NCBI GenBank assembly: GCA_012026785.1
Contig: VEOW01000185.1
Span: 1 to 36,616 of the forward strand
Origin: Chloroflexota bacterium
Lineage (GTDB): Bacteria > Chloroflexota > Limnocylindria > Limnocylindrales > CSP1-4
Direction: 5' to 3'
Length of the DNA stretch: 36,616 nucleotides
Below, one piece after another: positions 15,325 to 25,705 of the stretch. The first letter of the stretch is position 1. The number at the start of each line of letters is the position of its first letter. The notes under the pieces are model-generated. The model was given only the letters and a program-made list of their open reading frames with translations. It did no database searches and was not told the origin of the DNA. The position numbers were made by a program, and so were the translations under genes.

Positions 15325-16852
15325 GCAGGACGACCTCGCCGCTGGTCAGGTAGCCGGTGACCCAGGCTGCGGCGCGGGCGAGCTCGGCCAGGCGAACGGG
15401 ATCGACGTTGTCGAGGGTGTCGCAGGCGAGGTGGTAGCACGGGTCGAGGGACTCCCCGAGCGTGCCGCCGAACGCGGTGACCTGGGCGGCGGTCTTGGCC
15501 GAGTTGTGGCCCGAGAACAGGCCGCCGATCGGGATCCCGGCCTGGACGAACGGCAGATCGTCGCTGGACCCACCGCCGATGGTGCTCCACGCCAGCCCCT
15601 CGTCCTCGAGGGCGGCCACGAGCAGCCCCTCGATCGCGGCCGAACCGGCGCTCTCGGGGAGGTGGTAGACGTCCCGAACGCCGTTGATCGAGCCGAGCAT
15701 GTCGAGGTTGAGGTAGGCCGCGATCCGGGACCGCTCGGCGTCGGGCAGACCGGCGACGTAGCGTGACGAACCCCACACGCCCAGCTCCTCGGCCGACCAG
15801 AAGGCGACCCGGACGCGCCAGGCCGGGCTCGGCCCACCGGCCGACGAGATCGCCGCCAGGCGCCGGGCGATCTCGAGGACGGCCATCGTGCCCGAGCCGT
15901 TGTCGTTGATGCCGGGCCCGTCGACCACCGAGTCGAGGTGGCCGCCGAGCATGACGACGCGGCCAGGATCGCCGGCTGCCGTCTCGCCGATGACGCTGAC
16001 CATCGGGCGCATGACGACCGAGGTCGAGATCGCGAGGTGAACCTCCTGGCCTTCGTCGGCGGCCTCGTCGAGGGCCAGGCCCACCTGGTGCGTCGCGCCG
16101 ACCGCCGGGATCGTCAGGCCGGCCGGGTCGAGCAGCGTCGGCCGCAGGACCTCTCCCGGCTCCCAGCCGGGCGTCGAGCGAACGAGGGCCACCGCGCCGG
16201 CGGCCTGGGCGTGCTCCACGACCGTCCGCATCAGGCAGCGACCCGGCTGGACCAGCACGATCATCGCGGGCGGGACGCCCGTCCAGTCCTTCGCGTCGCA
16301 GCCGAGGCCGTTCGTCGACTCGGGCCGCGCGGCCGGATCGAAGCCCAGCGCGAAGACCCGCGCCGTCACGTCGCCAGAGGGCGACAGCAGCATCGCTCGG
16401 AAGTCCTCGCCGCCGTCGAAGATCGGGGCTCGCGGCGCGTCGATCTCGAGGGTCCCCGGCCCGGTCTCGGCGAACAGCGGCGCGAGGATCTCCGGGGTGG
16501 TGACCGAGTACCCGAGCGCCCGCAGCTCGTCGGCGACGAAGGTCGCGGCGACGTCATAGCCGTCGCTGCCGGCCGCGCGGGTCCCGCCGTTCTGGAGGGT
16601 GATCGTCTCGAGCCGCTCGAGGTCGGCCACGATCGCGCCCTGGTCGACCGCGGCTCGCAGTGCCGTGGCGAGCGCGGGCACCGCCCCGCTCGACGGGATG
16701 GCCGACGAGATCGGGGCGCTCGGCGTCGTGGTGGGGCCGGGGGTGGTCGGCTGGCTGGGCGGGGTGGGTGTCGCCGTCGGCGCGGGCACGCAGGCGGCGA
16801 GCAGCAGGGCGCGCGTGACGCCGAGCGAGCGCCACGGGCGGGCGGCGCTCAT
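15311..16852 (-). CDS. M28-family zinc aminopeptidase, predicted lipoprotein
   Basis: A secreted metallopeptidase of 513 residues. The N-terminus is basic, then hydrophobic, and ends in a lipobox LLAAC with the lipid-modified cysteine at 21. A Pro/Thr-rich tether follows (22-55). A PA-like insert occupies the middle (about 140-280). The M28 core has all metal-binding places: [30 protein letters not shown] and the late CYHLACDT. This suggests cleavage of N-terminal residues from peptides outside the membrane. The ATG overlaps the ispG stop (ATGA), so it is co-translated with an isoprenoid enzyme, an unexpected pairing. Substrate is unknown. Confidence 0.9.
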   Translation of the reverse strand: MSAARPWRSLGVTRALLLAACVPAPTATPTPPSQPTTPGPTTTPSAPISSAIPSSGAVPALATALRAAVDQGAIVADLERLETITLQNGGTRAAGSDGYDVAATFVADELRALGYSVTTPEILAPLFAETGPGTLEIDAPRAPIFDGGEDFRAMLLSPSGDVTARVFALGFDPAARPESTNGLGCDAKDWTGVPPAMIVLVQPGRCLMRTVVEHAQAAGAVALVRSTPGWEPGEVLRPTLLDPAGLTIPAVGATHQVGLALDEAADEGQEVHLAISTSVVMRPMVSVIGETAAGDPGRVVMLGGHLDSVVDGPGINDNGSGTMAVLEIARRLAAISSAGGPSPAWRVRVAFWSAEELGVWGSSRYVAGLPDAERSRIAAYLNLDMLGSINGVRDVYHLPESAGSAAIEGLLVAALEDEGLAWSTIGGGSSDDLPFVQAGIPIGGLFSGHNSAKTAAQVTAFGGTLGESLDPCYHLACDTLDNVDPVRLAELARAAAWVTGYLTSGEVVLQPPN

Positions 16853-18072
16853 GCCGGCGTCGCGACCCTCCCGTAGCGCCGATCGACGTACGCCTCGAGG
16901 AGTCCGATGAACTCGTCGACCAGCCCCTCACCACGGAGCGTCCGGTCCAGGCGGCCGTCGACGAAGACCGGGGCGACGGGCTCCTCGAACGTGCCGGGAA
17001 GCGAGATGCCGATGTCGGCGTGCTTCGATTCGCCGGGGCCATTGACGACGCAGCCCATGACCGCGACGGTCAGGTTCTCAACGCCGGGGTAGTCCTCGCG
17101 CCAGGCCGGCATCCGCGCTCGGATGTGGCCCTGGATCTGCTCGGCCATCTCCTGGAAGAAGGTCGAGGTCGTCCGGCCGCAGCCGGGGCAGGCGCTGACC
17201 TGCGGCAGGAACGAGCGGAGGCCCATCGACTGCAGGATCTGCTGGGCGACGCGGACCTCCTCCTCGCGCTCGCCGCCGGGCGCGGGCGTCAGCGAGACGC
17301 GGATCGTGTCCCCGATCCCCTCCTCCAGCAGGATGGCCAGGCCGGCGGTCGAGGCCACGACGCCCTTCATGGCCATGCCGGCCTCGGTCAGGCCGAGATG
17401 GAGCGGGTAGTCGCAGCGGGCGGCCAGCAGCCGGCAGACGTCGACCAGGTCACGGACGCGGCTGACCTTGGCCGACAGGATGATCCGGTCGTGCCCAAGG
17501 CCCGTCGCCTCGGCCAGCTCGGCCGAGCGGAGGGCCGACTGGACCATCGCCTCGATCATCACGTCGCGCGAATCGCGCGGCTCGGCGAGCCGGGCGTTGG
17601 CGTCCATGAGCTCGGTGAGGAGGGCCTGGTCGAGCGAGCCCCAGTTGACCCCGATTCGAACGGGCTTGGCGTTGTCGATCGCGACCCGCACGATCGTCGC
17701 GAAGTTCTCGTCGCGCCGCTTCGCGCCGACGTTGCCGGGGTTGATGCGGTACTTCGCGAGCGCCCTCGCGGCGTCCGGGTGCTCGACCAGCAGCTGGTGA
17801 CCGTTGTAGTGGAAGTCGCCGATGACGGGCACACCGACGCCGAGGTCCCGCAGCTTCGCGACGATCATCGGCACGGCAGCGGCGGCGGCATCGTTGTTGA
17901 CGGTGACCCGGACGAGCTCGCTGCCGGCGTGCGCCAGGCGGGCGACCTGGAGGGCCGTCGCGTCGGCGTCGGCCGTGTCGGTGTTCGTCATCGACTGGAC
18001 GACGACTGGCTGGGCGCTCCCGACCGGGACGCCCCCGACGTCGACCGTCGGCGTCGAACGACGAACGGTCAT
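16849..18072 (-). CDS. ispG: 4-hydroxy-3-methylbut-2-enyl diphosphate synthase (flavodoxin/ferredoxin)
   Basis: Penultimate enzyme of the MEP isoprenoid pathway, converting MEcPP to HMBPP with a 4Fe-4S cluster. The protein has 407 residues. The TIM-barrel part includes [29 protein letters not shown] and IGVNWGSLD. The cluster-binding C-terminal part shows the CPGC pair in SACPGCGRT, a third cysteine in [12 protein letters not shown] and its nearby glutamate. The ATG lies five bases after the rseP stop. A longer open frame runs back into rseP without homology, so that extension was rejected. With dxr it forms two steps of the MEP pathway in one operon. Confidence 0.96.
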   Translation of the reverse strand: MTVRRSTPTVDVGGVPVGSAQPVVVQSMTNTDTADADATALQVARLAHAGSELVRVTVNNDAAAAAVPMIVAKLRDLGVGVPVIGDFHYNGHQLLVEHPDAARALAKYRINPGNVGAKRRDENFATIVRVAIDNAKPVRIGVNWGSLDQALLTELMDANARLAEPRDSRDVMIEAMVQSALRSAELAEATGLGHDRIILSAKVSRVRDLVDVCRLLAARCDYPLHLGLTEAGMAMKGVVASTAGLAILLEEGIGDTIRVSLTPAPGGEREEEVRVAQQILQSMGLRSFLPQVSACPGCGRTTSTFFQEMAEQIQGHIRARMPAWREDYPGVENLTVAVMGCVVNGPGESKHADIGISLPGTFEEPVAPVFVDGRLDRTLRGEGLVDEFIGLLEAYVDRRYGRVATPA

Positions 18073-18077
18073 GCCCG

Positions 18078-19181
18078 TCAGGGCGCCCCGCCGAACTGGC
18101 GGGCGATGTCGAAGCCGGTGATCCAGATGATGAACGCGAACAGGAAGATGAACCCGACGAGGTAGGTCAGCTGCTCGGCCCGCACGCTGATCCGCTCGCC
18201 CGCGACGCGTTTGATCGTGATCATCAGCATCCGGCCGCCGTCGAGCGGCGGGAAGGGCAGGATGTTGACGACCGCGAGGTTGACCGACAGGAGCGCGACG
18301 ACGTACAGGGTCATGATCCAACCGGCGCCGAAGAAGACGTCGCCGATCTGGGTCGCGATGCCGATCGGGCCGGCCGCGGGCGGCGGCGCCGTGGGGTCCT
18401 CGACGAAGCCACTGGCGAGCTCGCCCAGGCCGCCAACGATGAGGCTGCCCCAGCGCCCGAGCTCCATCACGCCGATCTGGAGGGCGTCGCCGAGCGGCCG
18501 GCTGGCGTACTCGTCGAGGAACACCGACTCGAACGGTCGTTCCTCCGTGGCGCTGATGCCGAGCGCGCCACGATCGGCGGCCTCGGCGGGGCTGCGCAGC
18601 GTGACCTGCAGGTCCTCGACGCTGCCGTCGGCGTGGCGCACGGTCAGGGTGACCGTCTCGCCGGCCCGCTCGCGGATTCCCGCGAGGATGCTGCCGCCGT
18701 ACAGGTCGTAGCCCCGACCGTCGACCTTCAGGATCGCGTCGCCGGCCACGATCCCGGCCCGCAGGGCCGGCGAATCGGGCTGGACGCTCGGGACCGTCAC
18801 GCCGGCGACGGGCGTCGCCAGCCAGGCGATGCCGACGAAGATCACGAACGCCAGGACGACGTTCATGACCACCCCGGCGACGAGGATGGTGAGGCGGACC
18901 CACAGCCGCTGGGCCGAGAACGAGCGCGGATCGTCGGCCCCGTCGCCGTCCTCGCCCTCGAGCTTCACGAAGCCGCCGATCGGCAGCCAGTTGAGGGTCC
19001 AGAGCGTGTCCCAGCGCCGGCCGAGGACTTTGGCCCGCGGTGGGAACCCGATCCCGAACTCCAGGACGCGAACCCGGAAGGCCTTGGCCGTCAAATAGTG
19101 GCCGAGCTCGTGGACGAGCACGAGCGCCCCGAGAACCACGAGGAACAGGGCGATCGTGATGAGAATCCGGCCGAGGTCCAT
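18078..19181 (-). CDS. rseP: RIP metalloprotease RseP (M50 family)
   Basis: Intramembrane zinc protease that cleaves membrane substrates such as anti-sigma factors or signal-peptide remnants. The protein has 367 residues. TM1 holds the zinc motif HELGH at 24-28. [12 protein letters not shown] follows as the membrane re-entrant region. A second TM, a single PDZ domain (about 125-205) and a C-terminal TM with the third ligand motif [13 protein letters not shown] complete the family pattern. The chosen ATG has GGAG ten bases upstream; further upstream codons give an arginine-rich extension with no homology. Gene order frr-uppS-cdsA-dxr-rseP-ispG is the common bacterial one. Confidence 0.95.
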   Translation of the reverse strand: MDLGRILITIALFLVVLGALVLVHELGHYLTAKAFRVRVLEFGIGFPPRAKVLGRRWDTLWTLNWLPIGGFVKLEGEDGDGADDPRSFSAQRLWVRLTILVAGVVMNVVLAFVIFVGIAWLATPVAGVTVPSVQPDSPALRAGIVAGDAILKVDGRGYDLYGGSILAGIRERAGETVTLTVRHADGSVEDLQVTLRSPAEAADRGALGISATEERPFESVFLDEYASRPLGDALQIGVMELGRWGSLIVGGLGELASGFVEDPTAPPPAAGPIGIATQIGDVFFGAGWIMTLYVVALLSVNLAVVNILPFPPLDGGRMLMITIKRVAGERISVRAEQLTYLVGFIFLFAFIIWITGFDIARQFGGAP

Positions 19182-19224
19182 CAGGCGAGGTCTCCGTGGG
19201 GCGCAGACGCGCGAATGGGCGTGA

Positions 19225-20472
19225 TCATGAGGCTCTCGACGCGCCGGCGACGCCCGGCGTTCCCGAGGCGAAGGCGGCACGCACCTCGCGGTCGAGCGCG
19301 ACGAGCGCGGCCAGGTCCGGATCCGAGCCACCGGCCGTACCGAACCTCGCCACCGCCTCCTCGAGGAGACGTGGGATGCCGAGGAAATCGAGGCTGCCGT
19401 CGAGGAAGCGCGCCACCGCCACGTCGTCGGCGGCGATCAGGGCCGCCGAGGCGCGGGGGCCGAGGCGGCCCGCGTGGCGGGCGATCCGGAGGGCCGGGGA
19501 GCGCTCCTCGTCGGGCGCCCGGAACTCCAGGCGCCCGGCCGCGACGAGATCCGGCGCGGCCGCCGGCGAAGGGCGGCGATCGGGATGGGTGAGGGCGTAC
19601 TGGATCGGGAGGCGCATGTCCGGGGTGCCGAGCTGGGCTTTCAGGGAGCCGTCGACGAACCGGACGGCCGAGTGGACGATCGACTGCGGGTGAATGACCA
19701 CGTCGATGGCGTCGTAACCGACATCGTACAGCCAGTGGGCCTCGATGACCTCGAGGCCCTTGTTCGCCAGCGTCGCCGAGTCGATCGTGATCTTGGCGCC
19801 CATCCGCCACGTCGGATGACGCAGCGCCCGCTCGGGCGTCACGGCCGCCAGCTCGTCGGTCGTCGCCTCGAGGAAGGGCCCGCCCGACGCCGTCAGGATC
19901 AATCGCTCGACCGTCGCGAGATCCTCGCCGACGAGGCATTGCCAGATCGCCGAGTGCTCCGAATCGATCGGCCGCAGCCAGCCCAGCGGCGACGCCAGGG
20001 GGTCGCCCGGATCGATCGCCGCACGTTCGGCCGCGCGCGCACGGGCCAATGGCATCACGAGGTGGCCACCGGCGACGAGCGTCTCCTTGTTGGCGGTCGC
20101 CACGACCTTGCCGGCGCCCAGCGCCGCGAGGACGGGGCCGAGGCTGACCACGCCACCCGTCCCCACGCCGACGAGGTCGACGTCATCCCGGGTCGCGAGC
20201 GCCTCGAGCGCCGACGGCCCCCGTTCGACCGTCGTCCCCGGCGGCAGCTCGGGCAACGCCCCCTCGGCGAGGGCCACGGCAGCCGGTCGTGCGAGCGCTG
20301 CCTGCCGCGCCAGGAGGTCGGCATTCCGGCCGGCGGCGAGGGCCACGAGGTGGAAGGCGGGATCGGCGGTCAGGACCTCGAACGCCTGCCGGCCGATCGA
20401 TCCGGTCGAGCCGAGGAGCGCGACGCCACGCCGCGCCCCCGACCCGAGCTCAGCGGAAGGCGACGGTGACAT
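19225..20472 (-). CDS. dxr: 1-deoxy-D-xylulose 5-phosphate reductoisomerase
   Basis: Commits carbon to the MEP pathway by forming MEP from DXP with NADPH. The protein has 415 residues. The nucleotide-binding motif GSTGSIGRQ is at 21-29. ANKETLVAGG, the metal and substrate residues in IDSEHSAIWQCL and LTASGGPF, and the long signature MGAKITIDSATLANKGLE are all intact, as is HPQSIVHS. The ATG overlaps the last 23 bases of cdsA, an unusually long overlap that suggests tight coupling. The C-terminal end is Gly/Ala-rich but of normal length. Confidence 0.97.
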   Translation of the reverse strand: MSPSPSAELGSGARRGVALLGSTGSIGRQAFEVLTADPAFHLVALAAGRNADLLARQAALARPAAVALAEGALPELPPGTTVERGPSALEALATRDDVDLVGVGTGGVVSLGPVLAALGAGKVVATANKETLVAGGHLVMPLARARAAERAAIDPGDPLASPLGWLRPIDSEHSAIWQCLVGEDLATVERLILTASGGPFLEATTDELAAVTPERALRHPTWRMGAKITIDSATLANKGLEVIEAHWLYDVGYDAIDVVIHPQSIVHSAVRFVDGSLKAQLGTPDMRLPIQYALTHPDRRPSPAAAPDLVAAGRLEFRAPDEERSPALRIARHAGRLGPRASAALIAADDVAVARFLDGSLDFLGIPRLLEEAVARFGTAGGSDPDLAALVALDREVRAAFASGTPGVAGASRAS

Positions 20473-21280
20473 AGAAGAACGCCGCCGGGGCCGCGAACAG
20501 GAACGAGTCGATCCGATCGAGCATGCCGCCGTGGCCGGGGATCAGGCGGCCCGACTCCTTGGCCCCCGCCGCTCGCTTGAGCATCGATTCGGCGAGATCG
20601 CCGGCCTGGGCCGCGGCGCCGACCAGGAGCCCGAAGCCGGCACCGAGGGCCGCACTGCCACCGAGGAGGACGACGAGGACCGCGCCCACGATGGCCGCGG
20701 CCAGGGCCCCGCCGAGCACGCCCTCGAGCGTCTTCGACGGCGAGATATGGGGCATGAACGGGTGGCGCCCGAACTGGCGACCGACGCCGTAGGCGGCGGT
20801 ATCGAACGACCACACCACGAGCACCAGCAGCAGCACCCAGGCCCGCTCGGGACCCAGGACGCCGAGCGGGGTGCCGGGGTCGACCGGCGCCGGCGACGCC
20901 GCGAGGCGGCTCACGAAGCCGAGCAGGCTGATGTACATCGCCGCAAAGGTGGTCGTCGCGAAGGTCGCCAGGCCGTCGCGGGGATCGGTGCGCATGATCG
21001 CGGCGACCCCGACGAGGACGATGCCCAGCGCGGCGAGCAGGATGCCGCTGCCGCCTGGCAGCTGCTTGACAGAGTCGCCGAGGGCGACCACGACGGCCAG
21101 GACGGTGCCCAGCGCCGCGAACGACGGGTGACCCGCGGCGGTCAGGAGCCGAAATGCCTCGACGCAGCCGAGGACGACGGCGATGGCGACGACGAGGGCG
21201 ATCCAAGGCCCCCCGAGCCACAGCGCCACGAGGAGCGGCGGCACGAGGATGGCCGCACTCCGAGCCCGGTCACGGAGCAT
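20450..21280 (-). CDS. cdsA: Phosphatidate cytidylyltransferase
   Basis: Makes CDP-diacylglycerol from phosphatidate and CTP at the membrane, the precursor of bacterial phospholipids. The protein has 276 residues and about seven to eight hydrophobic segments. The C-terminal family signature runs from 231 to 259 (ESMLKRAAGAKESG, then PGHGGMLDRIDS). One key position differs: the family consensus K-D after the KR pair is K-E here (E242), a conservative change at a likely metal-binding site. The gene ends inside the start of dxr. The ATG lies 18 bases after uppS with a weak ribosome-binding site. Confidence 0.93.
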   Translation of the reverse strand: MLRDRARSAAILVPPLLVALWLGGPWIALVVAIAVVLGCVEAFRLLTAAGHPSFAALGTVLAVVVALGDSVKQLPGGSGILLAALGIVLVGVAAIMRTDPRDGLATFATTTFAAMYISLLGFVSRLAASPAPVDPGTPLGVLGPERAWVLLLVLVVWSFDTAAYGVGRQFGRHPFMPHISPSKTLEGVLGGALAAAIVGAVLVVLLGGSAALGAGFGLLVGAAAQAGDLAESMLKRAAGAKESGRLIPGHGGMLDRIDSFLFAAPAAFFYVTVAFR

Positions 21281-21298
21281 CGCCCGCGTCCGCGCGCC

Positions 21299-22093
21299 TC
21301 AGCGACCGAAGCGCCGGGTTCGCCGGGCGTACTCGGCGAGGGCGGCGTCGAAGGCGTCCGGCCCGAACTCGGGCCACAGCGTGTCGGTGCTCACCAGCTC
21401 GGCGTAGGCCGACTGCCAGATCAGGAAGTTCGAGAGGCGCTGCTCGCCCCCGGTCCGGATCACCAGGTCCGGATCGGGCAGCCCGGCCGTGTAAAGGGCA
21501 CCGGCGACCACCGATTCGTCGATCGCCTCGGGCGCGATCCCCGACCGGACGATCGCCCGAACCGCATCGACGAGCTCGGTCCGGCCCGCGTAGTTGAATG
21601 CGATGTTCAGCAGCAGCCGATCGCCCCCGGCGGTCGCCGCGAGGGCGGATTCGATCGAACGCCGCGTGTCCGGCGGCAGCTCGTCGGCGCGACCCAGCAG
21701 GCGCACCCGGACGCCCTGCTCGCGCAGCTCGGCGGTCTCGCTTCGAATGGCGTCCTCGAGGAGGGCGAACAGGCCGGCGACCTCGGCGTCCGTGCGAGCC
21801 CAGTTCTCGCGGCTGAAGGCATAGAGCGTCAGGACCGGGATGCCGCGGCGGACGGCGTGCCGCAGCAGGCCGCGAATGGCCTCGACCCCGGCAGCATGGC
21901 CCTCCAGCTCCGAGGCGCCCCGGGCGCGAGCCCAGCGGCGGTTGCCGTCCATGATGATCGCCACATGGCGCGGGATCTCGGAGCGGGCCGGGGTCTCGGC
22001 GTCCGAGGGGCCGTCGGCCGCCGTGCGTCCCGCATCGCCGGCGTGCGCCTGCGGCGGCGCATCGGTCGGGCGGATGAGCGGCGCACGCGCCAC
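21299..22093 (-). CDS. uppS: Polyprenyl (undecaprenyl) diphosphate synthase, cis type
   Basis: Condenses isopentenyl diphosphate units into the C55 carrier used for cell-wall and glycan assembly. The protein has 264 residues with a non-conserved N-terminal 38 residues. The catalytic motif HVAIIMDGNRRWAR is at 43-56. YAFSRENW, the RLLGR region, FNYAGRTEL and RTGGEQRLSNFL follow in order; the latter usually reads RTSGE. The GTG start lies one base after the frr stop with GGAGG six bases upstream. Product of the dxr/ispG pathway in the same operon feeds this enzyme. Confidence 0.95.
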   Translation of the reverse strand: MARAPLIRPTDAPPQAHAGDAGRTAADGPSDAETPARSEIPRHVAIIMDGNRRWARARGASELEGHAAGVEAIRGLLRHAVRRGIPVLTLYAFSRENWARTDAEVAGLFALLEDAIRSETAELREQGVRVRLLGRADELPPDTRRSIESALAATAGGDRLLLNIAFNYAGRTELVDAVRAIVRSGIAPEAIDESVVAGALYTAGLPDPDLVIRTGGEQRLSNFLIWQSAYAELVSTDTLWPEFGPDAFDAALAEYARRTRRFGR

Positions 22094-22094
22094 G

Positions 22095-22652
22095 TCAGAC
22101 CTCCAGGACTTCCTGTTCCTTGGCAGCCCCGACGCGGTCGACCTCGGCGATGTGACGGTCGGTCGTCTTCTGGAGGGTGTCGAGCAGGCGGTGGCCCTCG
22201 TCGGCGCCGACTTCGCCGTCCCGTTCCAGCTTCTTCAGCTGGTCGGCGGCGTCGCGGCGAAGGTTGCGGATCTCTACCCGGGCCTCCTCCATCCGCTTGT
22301 GGACGACGCGCACGAGGTCATGACGTCGCTCCTCGGTCAGCGGCGGGATGTTGAGGCGAACGACGGTTCCATCGACGTTCGGCGTCAGGCCGATGTCGCT
22401 CTTGATGATGGCCCGCTCGATCGCGCTCAGGGCGCTTCGATCCCATGGCTGGATGACGATCTGGTGCGGCTCGGGGACGCTGATGCCAGCCAGCTGGTTG
22501 AGCGGCGTCTGGGTGCCGTAGTAGTCGATGTGGATCCGCTCGACGAGGCCGGTCGAGGCCCGGCCGGTGCGGATCGACTGGAGGTCGCGCTCCATGACCT
22601 CGACGGCCCGGGCCATCTTGTGGTCGGTGGCGGTCAGGATCTCGTTGCTCAT
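22095..22652 (-). CDS. frr: Ribosome recycling factor
   Basis: Splits post-termination ribosomes with EF-G. The protein has exactly 185 residues, the typical length. The coiled three-helix arms are evident: [17 protein letters not shown] near 22-38, then [19 protein letters not shown] and the C-terminal helix ending [20 protein letters not shown]. The ATG overlaps the pyrH stop as ATGA with GGAGG six bases upstream. The order tsf-pyrH-frr-uppS is standard. Confidence 0.97.
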   Translation of the reverse strand: MSNEILTATDHKMARAVEVMERDLQSIRTGRASTGLVERIHIDYYGTQTPLNQLAGISVPEPHQIVIQPWDRSALSAIERAIIKSDIGLTPNVDGTVVRLNIPPLTEERRHDLVRVVHKRMEEARVEIRNLRRDAADQLKKLERDGEVGADEGHRLLDTLQKTTDRHIAEVDRVGAAKEQEVLEV

Positions 22653-23391
22653 CGGGCGCCTCCGGCTGGCCCCGCGATCAGCGTCCCAACCGGCTCGCCG
22701 TCGACGACGCGGGCGATGTTGGCCGGGGCGCTCAGGTCGAAGACGACGATCGGCAGGTCGTTCTCCATGCACAGCGAGACGGCCGCCGCGTCGATGACCT
22801 TCAGCTGATCGCGCAGCAGGTCGGTGTACTCGAGCCGGTCATACCGGCGGGCATCGGGCACGGTCATCGGGTCAGCATCGTAGACGCCGTCCACCTTCGT
22901 CGCCTTCAACAGCACCTCGGCGCCGATCTCGACGGCCCGCAGGGCGGCCGCGGTATCGGTCGTGAAGTAGGGATTGCCGGTGCCCGCGACGAAGATGACG
23001 ACCCGGCCCTTCTCGAGGTGACGGACCGCCCGGCGACGAATGTACGGCTCGGCGACCTCGTTCATGGCGATCGCGCTCATGACCCGGGTCGTGACCCCGA
23101 TCCGCTCGATCGCGTCCTGGAGGGCCAGGCCGTTCATGACCGTCGCGAGCATGCCGATGTAGTCGCCGGTGGCGCGGTCCATGCCGGACGCCGCCGCCGC
23201 CATGCCGCGGAAGATGTTGCCGCCGCCGACGACGCTGCCGACCTCCACGCCCCGGGCCTGGACCTCGGCGACCTGGCGGGCGATGGCCGCGCAGACCGAC
23301 GGGTCGACCCCGTACGCGCGGTCGCCGAGGAGCGCCTCGCCGGACAGCTTGAGCAGGATCCGGCCGTAGCGCCCCGGTCCGCGACCGTCGC

Positions 23392-23395
<4 letters not shown>
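22649..23395 (-). CDS. pyrH: Uridylate kinase
   Basis: Phosphorylates UMP to UDP in pyrimidine nucleotide synthesis; an allosteric hexamer in bacteria. With the TTG at 23395 the protein has 248 residues, the family length. Motifs: [13 protein letters not shown] near the start, [28 protein letters not shown], and [20 protein letters not shown]. The TTG overlaps the tsf stop (TTGA) and has GGAG six bases upstream. No ATG or GTG is available before the kinase core, so TTG is well supported. Confidence 0.94.
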
Positions 23396-23997
<602 letters not shown>

Positions 23998-24080
23998 CCT
24001 GGTTTCGTGCTCCTGTTCTGTGCGCTGCGGGGCCTCGACCCCGGAGTGGTGGGCTGGGTGGGCAGTCTGGGCAGCCTCGG

Positions 24081-25022
24081 TCAGGCAGCGCCCCGGTCGG
24101 CGGCTTCCTTCTCGGCGGCCTCGCGCGCCATCTCGGCGGCGATCTCCTCGGGACTCGCCCCGTCCTCGGGCGGTGCGACCGTGCCAGGGCCGCCGGGCAG
24201 GAGATCCTCGTCCTCGTCGGGGGCGAAGCTGAGCGCGCCGCCGCCGGCGAGGGCCGCGACGAGCTCGTCGGTCGCCTGGGCATCGTCGTACTCGGGCTCG
24301 GGCATCGTCTCGGGCTCGGGCTCCACGGCTCGCGAGGCGCGTTCGTGGGCGCCCTCGATGGCCGCATCGGCCACGAGCGTACAGAGCAGCCGGATCGAGC
24401 GGATCGCATCGTCGTTGGCCGGGATGATGTAGTCGAGCTCGTCGGGATCGACGTTCGTGTCACCGGTGCCCACGACGGGGATCTCCAGGCGGTTCGCCTC
24501 GGTCACCGCGATTCGCTCGCGATGGGGATCGACGATGAACACCGCACCCGGCACGCGCTTCATCTTCCGAATGCCGCCGAGCGTCCCCTGGAGCCGGTTC
24601 AGCTCATCGGTGAGCTTGGCGGCCTCCTTCTTCGGAAGGCGATCGAGATCACCGGCCTGCTGCCGGGCCTCGAGCTGGTCGAGCAGGCCGATTCGCTTCC
24701 GGATCGTGACGAAGTTCGTGAGCATGCCGCCCAGCCAGCGCTTGTTGACGTACGGCATCCCGGCGCGGGTCGCCTCCTCGGCGACCGGCTCCTGGGCTTG
24801 CTTCTTGGTGCCGACGAACAGCACCACGTCACCGCGGGCGACCGTCTCGCGGACGAAGCCCAGGGCGAGTTCCAGCCGCTGGGCGGTCTGGGCCAGGTCG
24901 ATGATGTGGATCCCGTTGCGCTCCGCGAAGATGTACGGGCGCATCTTGGGATTCCAGCGGCGGGTCTGATGCCCGAAGTGGACACCGGCTTCGAGCAGCT
25001 GCCGCATCGAGATCGAGGGCAC
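24081..25022 (-). CDS. rpsB: 30S ribosomal protein S2 with acidic C-terminal extension
   Basis: Small-subunit protein needed for S1 docking and mRNA contact. The GTG at 25022 gives 313 residues and follows AGGAGG by about ten bases; the family normally has 230-260. The S2 core has [40 protein letters not shown] and [15 protein letters not shown]. The last 65-70 residues form a tail rich in Glu, Pro and Ala, such as [14 protein letters not shown], which is likely disordered and extends from the ribosome. Upstream there is a leader of roughly 175 bases with hairpins and a -10-like site; S2 autocontrol of rpsB-tsf is known in Escherichia coli. Confidence 0.96.
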   Translation of the reverse strand: MPSISMRQLLEAGVHFGHQTRRWNPKMRPYIFAERNGIHIIDLAQTAQRLELALGFVRETVARGDVVLFVGTKKQAQEPVAEEATRAGMPYVNKRWLGGMLTNFVTIRKRIGLLDQLEARQQAGDLDRLPKKEAAKLTDELNRLQGTLGGIRKMKRVPGAVFIVDPHRERIAVTEANRLEIPVVGTGDTNVDPDELDYIIPANDDAIRSIRLLCTLVADAAIEGAHERASRAVEPEPETMPEPEYDDAQATDELVAALAGGGALSFAPDEDEDLLPGGPGTVAPPEDGASPEEIAAEMAREAAEKEAADRGAA

Positions 25023-25154
25023 GGTCGTTCTGACCTCCTGTCGGTTATTGCCTCCGCGGGTCCGCATCGGGGGCCGTCCCGGTCGGCGAGGCTCGTGGCC
25101 CCGCTAGCCGGACTGCGGCACCGTCCCGGGCGGAACGTCCCGCGTGTGTGCTCC

Positions 25155-25196
25155 GGCACCTGCCGGGCGTCGAGGTGCCGTGATCCGAAACACGGC
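25155..25196 (-). promoter_or_regulatory. Overlapping hairpins in the rpsB leader
   Basis: GCCGTG/CACGGC (25191-25196 with 25177-25182, eight-base loop) and GGCACCT/AGGTGCC (25173-25179 with 25155-25161) share three bases, so full formation of one disturbs the other. They lie directly after the predicted start site. A role in S2 feedback is only a guess. Confidence 0.35.
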
Positions 25197-25202
25197 CGGC
25201 GG

Positions 25203-25208
25203 AGTGTA
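25203..25208 (-). promoter_or_regulatory. -10-like element (TACACT) upstream of rpsB
   Basis: The minus strand reads GGTGGTACACTCCGCCGG, sharing the CACTCCGCC arrangement with the other promoter-like sites. It sits 40 bases after the yraN stop. The -35 is unclear. Confidence 0.45.
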
Positions 25209-25248
25209 CCACCTCCCGTTTCGACCTCTCGTCCGGTGGTCGAACCGC

Positions 25249-25623
25249 CTAGCCCCCGTGGCGGTGGTGCCGGACGATGCCGCCGGGCTCGACGACGACA
25301 AGATCGAACCGCAGCGGCAGCCGCGGCAGCGGGGTGCCGTCCGGCAGGGTTGCTGCCTCGCGCAGGGCATACGCCGCCCTCCGCAGCCGCGTCCGCTTGC
25401 GGCCGCCGACGGGCTCCTCGGCGAGTCCGTAGTCGCGACGCGCCCGCCAGCGGACCTCGACGATCACGAGAGCCGGCGACGGTCCGGGGGCGACCGCCAC
25501 GATATCGAGCTCGGCCCGGCCGACGCGGACGTTGCGGCCGAGGATGTGCCAACCCGCATCGGCCAGGCGTGTTGCGACAGCATCCTCCGCTCGGTCACCG
25601 GCGCGCTGGGCCGTGGTGCGCAC
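25249..25623 (-). CDS. YraN/UPF0102 family nuclease-like protein
   Basis: Small protein of 124 residues with the PD-(D/E)XK nuclease-like fold of UPF0102, usually found beside rnhB. Recognisable are RAGDRAEDAVATRLADAGW at the start, then GRAELDIVA and VIVEVRWR, which supply the acidic active-site places; the usual lysine (EVK) is an arginine here. The GTG start gives the expected N-terminus. An 82-base gap follows the GT87-like gene, with no separate promoter visible. Biochemical function in the family is poorly known; a Holliday junction-resolvase-like activity has been suggested only from fold similarity. Confidence 0.88.
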   Translation of the reverse strand: MRTTAQRAGDRAEDAVATRLADAGWHILGRNVRVGRAELDIVAVAPGPSPALVIVEVRWRARRDYGLAEEPVGGRKRTRLRRAAYALREAATLPDGTPLPRLPLRFDLVVVEPGGIVRHHRHGG

Positions 25624-25705
25624 CCGTCAAGGATCGCGCCGGCCACTCACCGCCGGGTCCACTGCGACTCATCCGCCGCTGCGTCACCGCTCGACGGCCG
25701 CTGCA

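Noticed and set aside
18073-18903. Upstream extension of ispG into rseP.
   Set aside because: No IspG homology before [18 protein letters not shown], and rseP clearly occupies that DNA.
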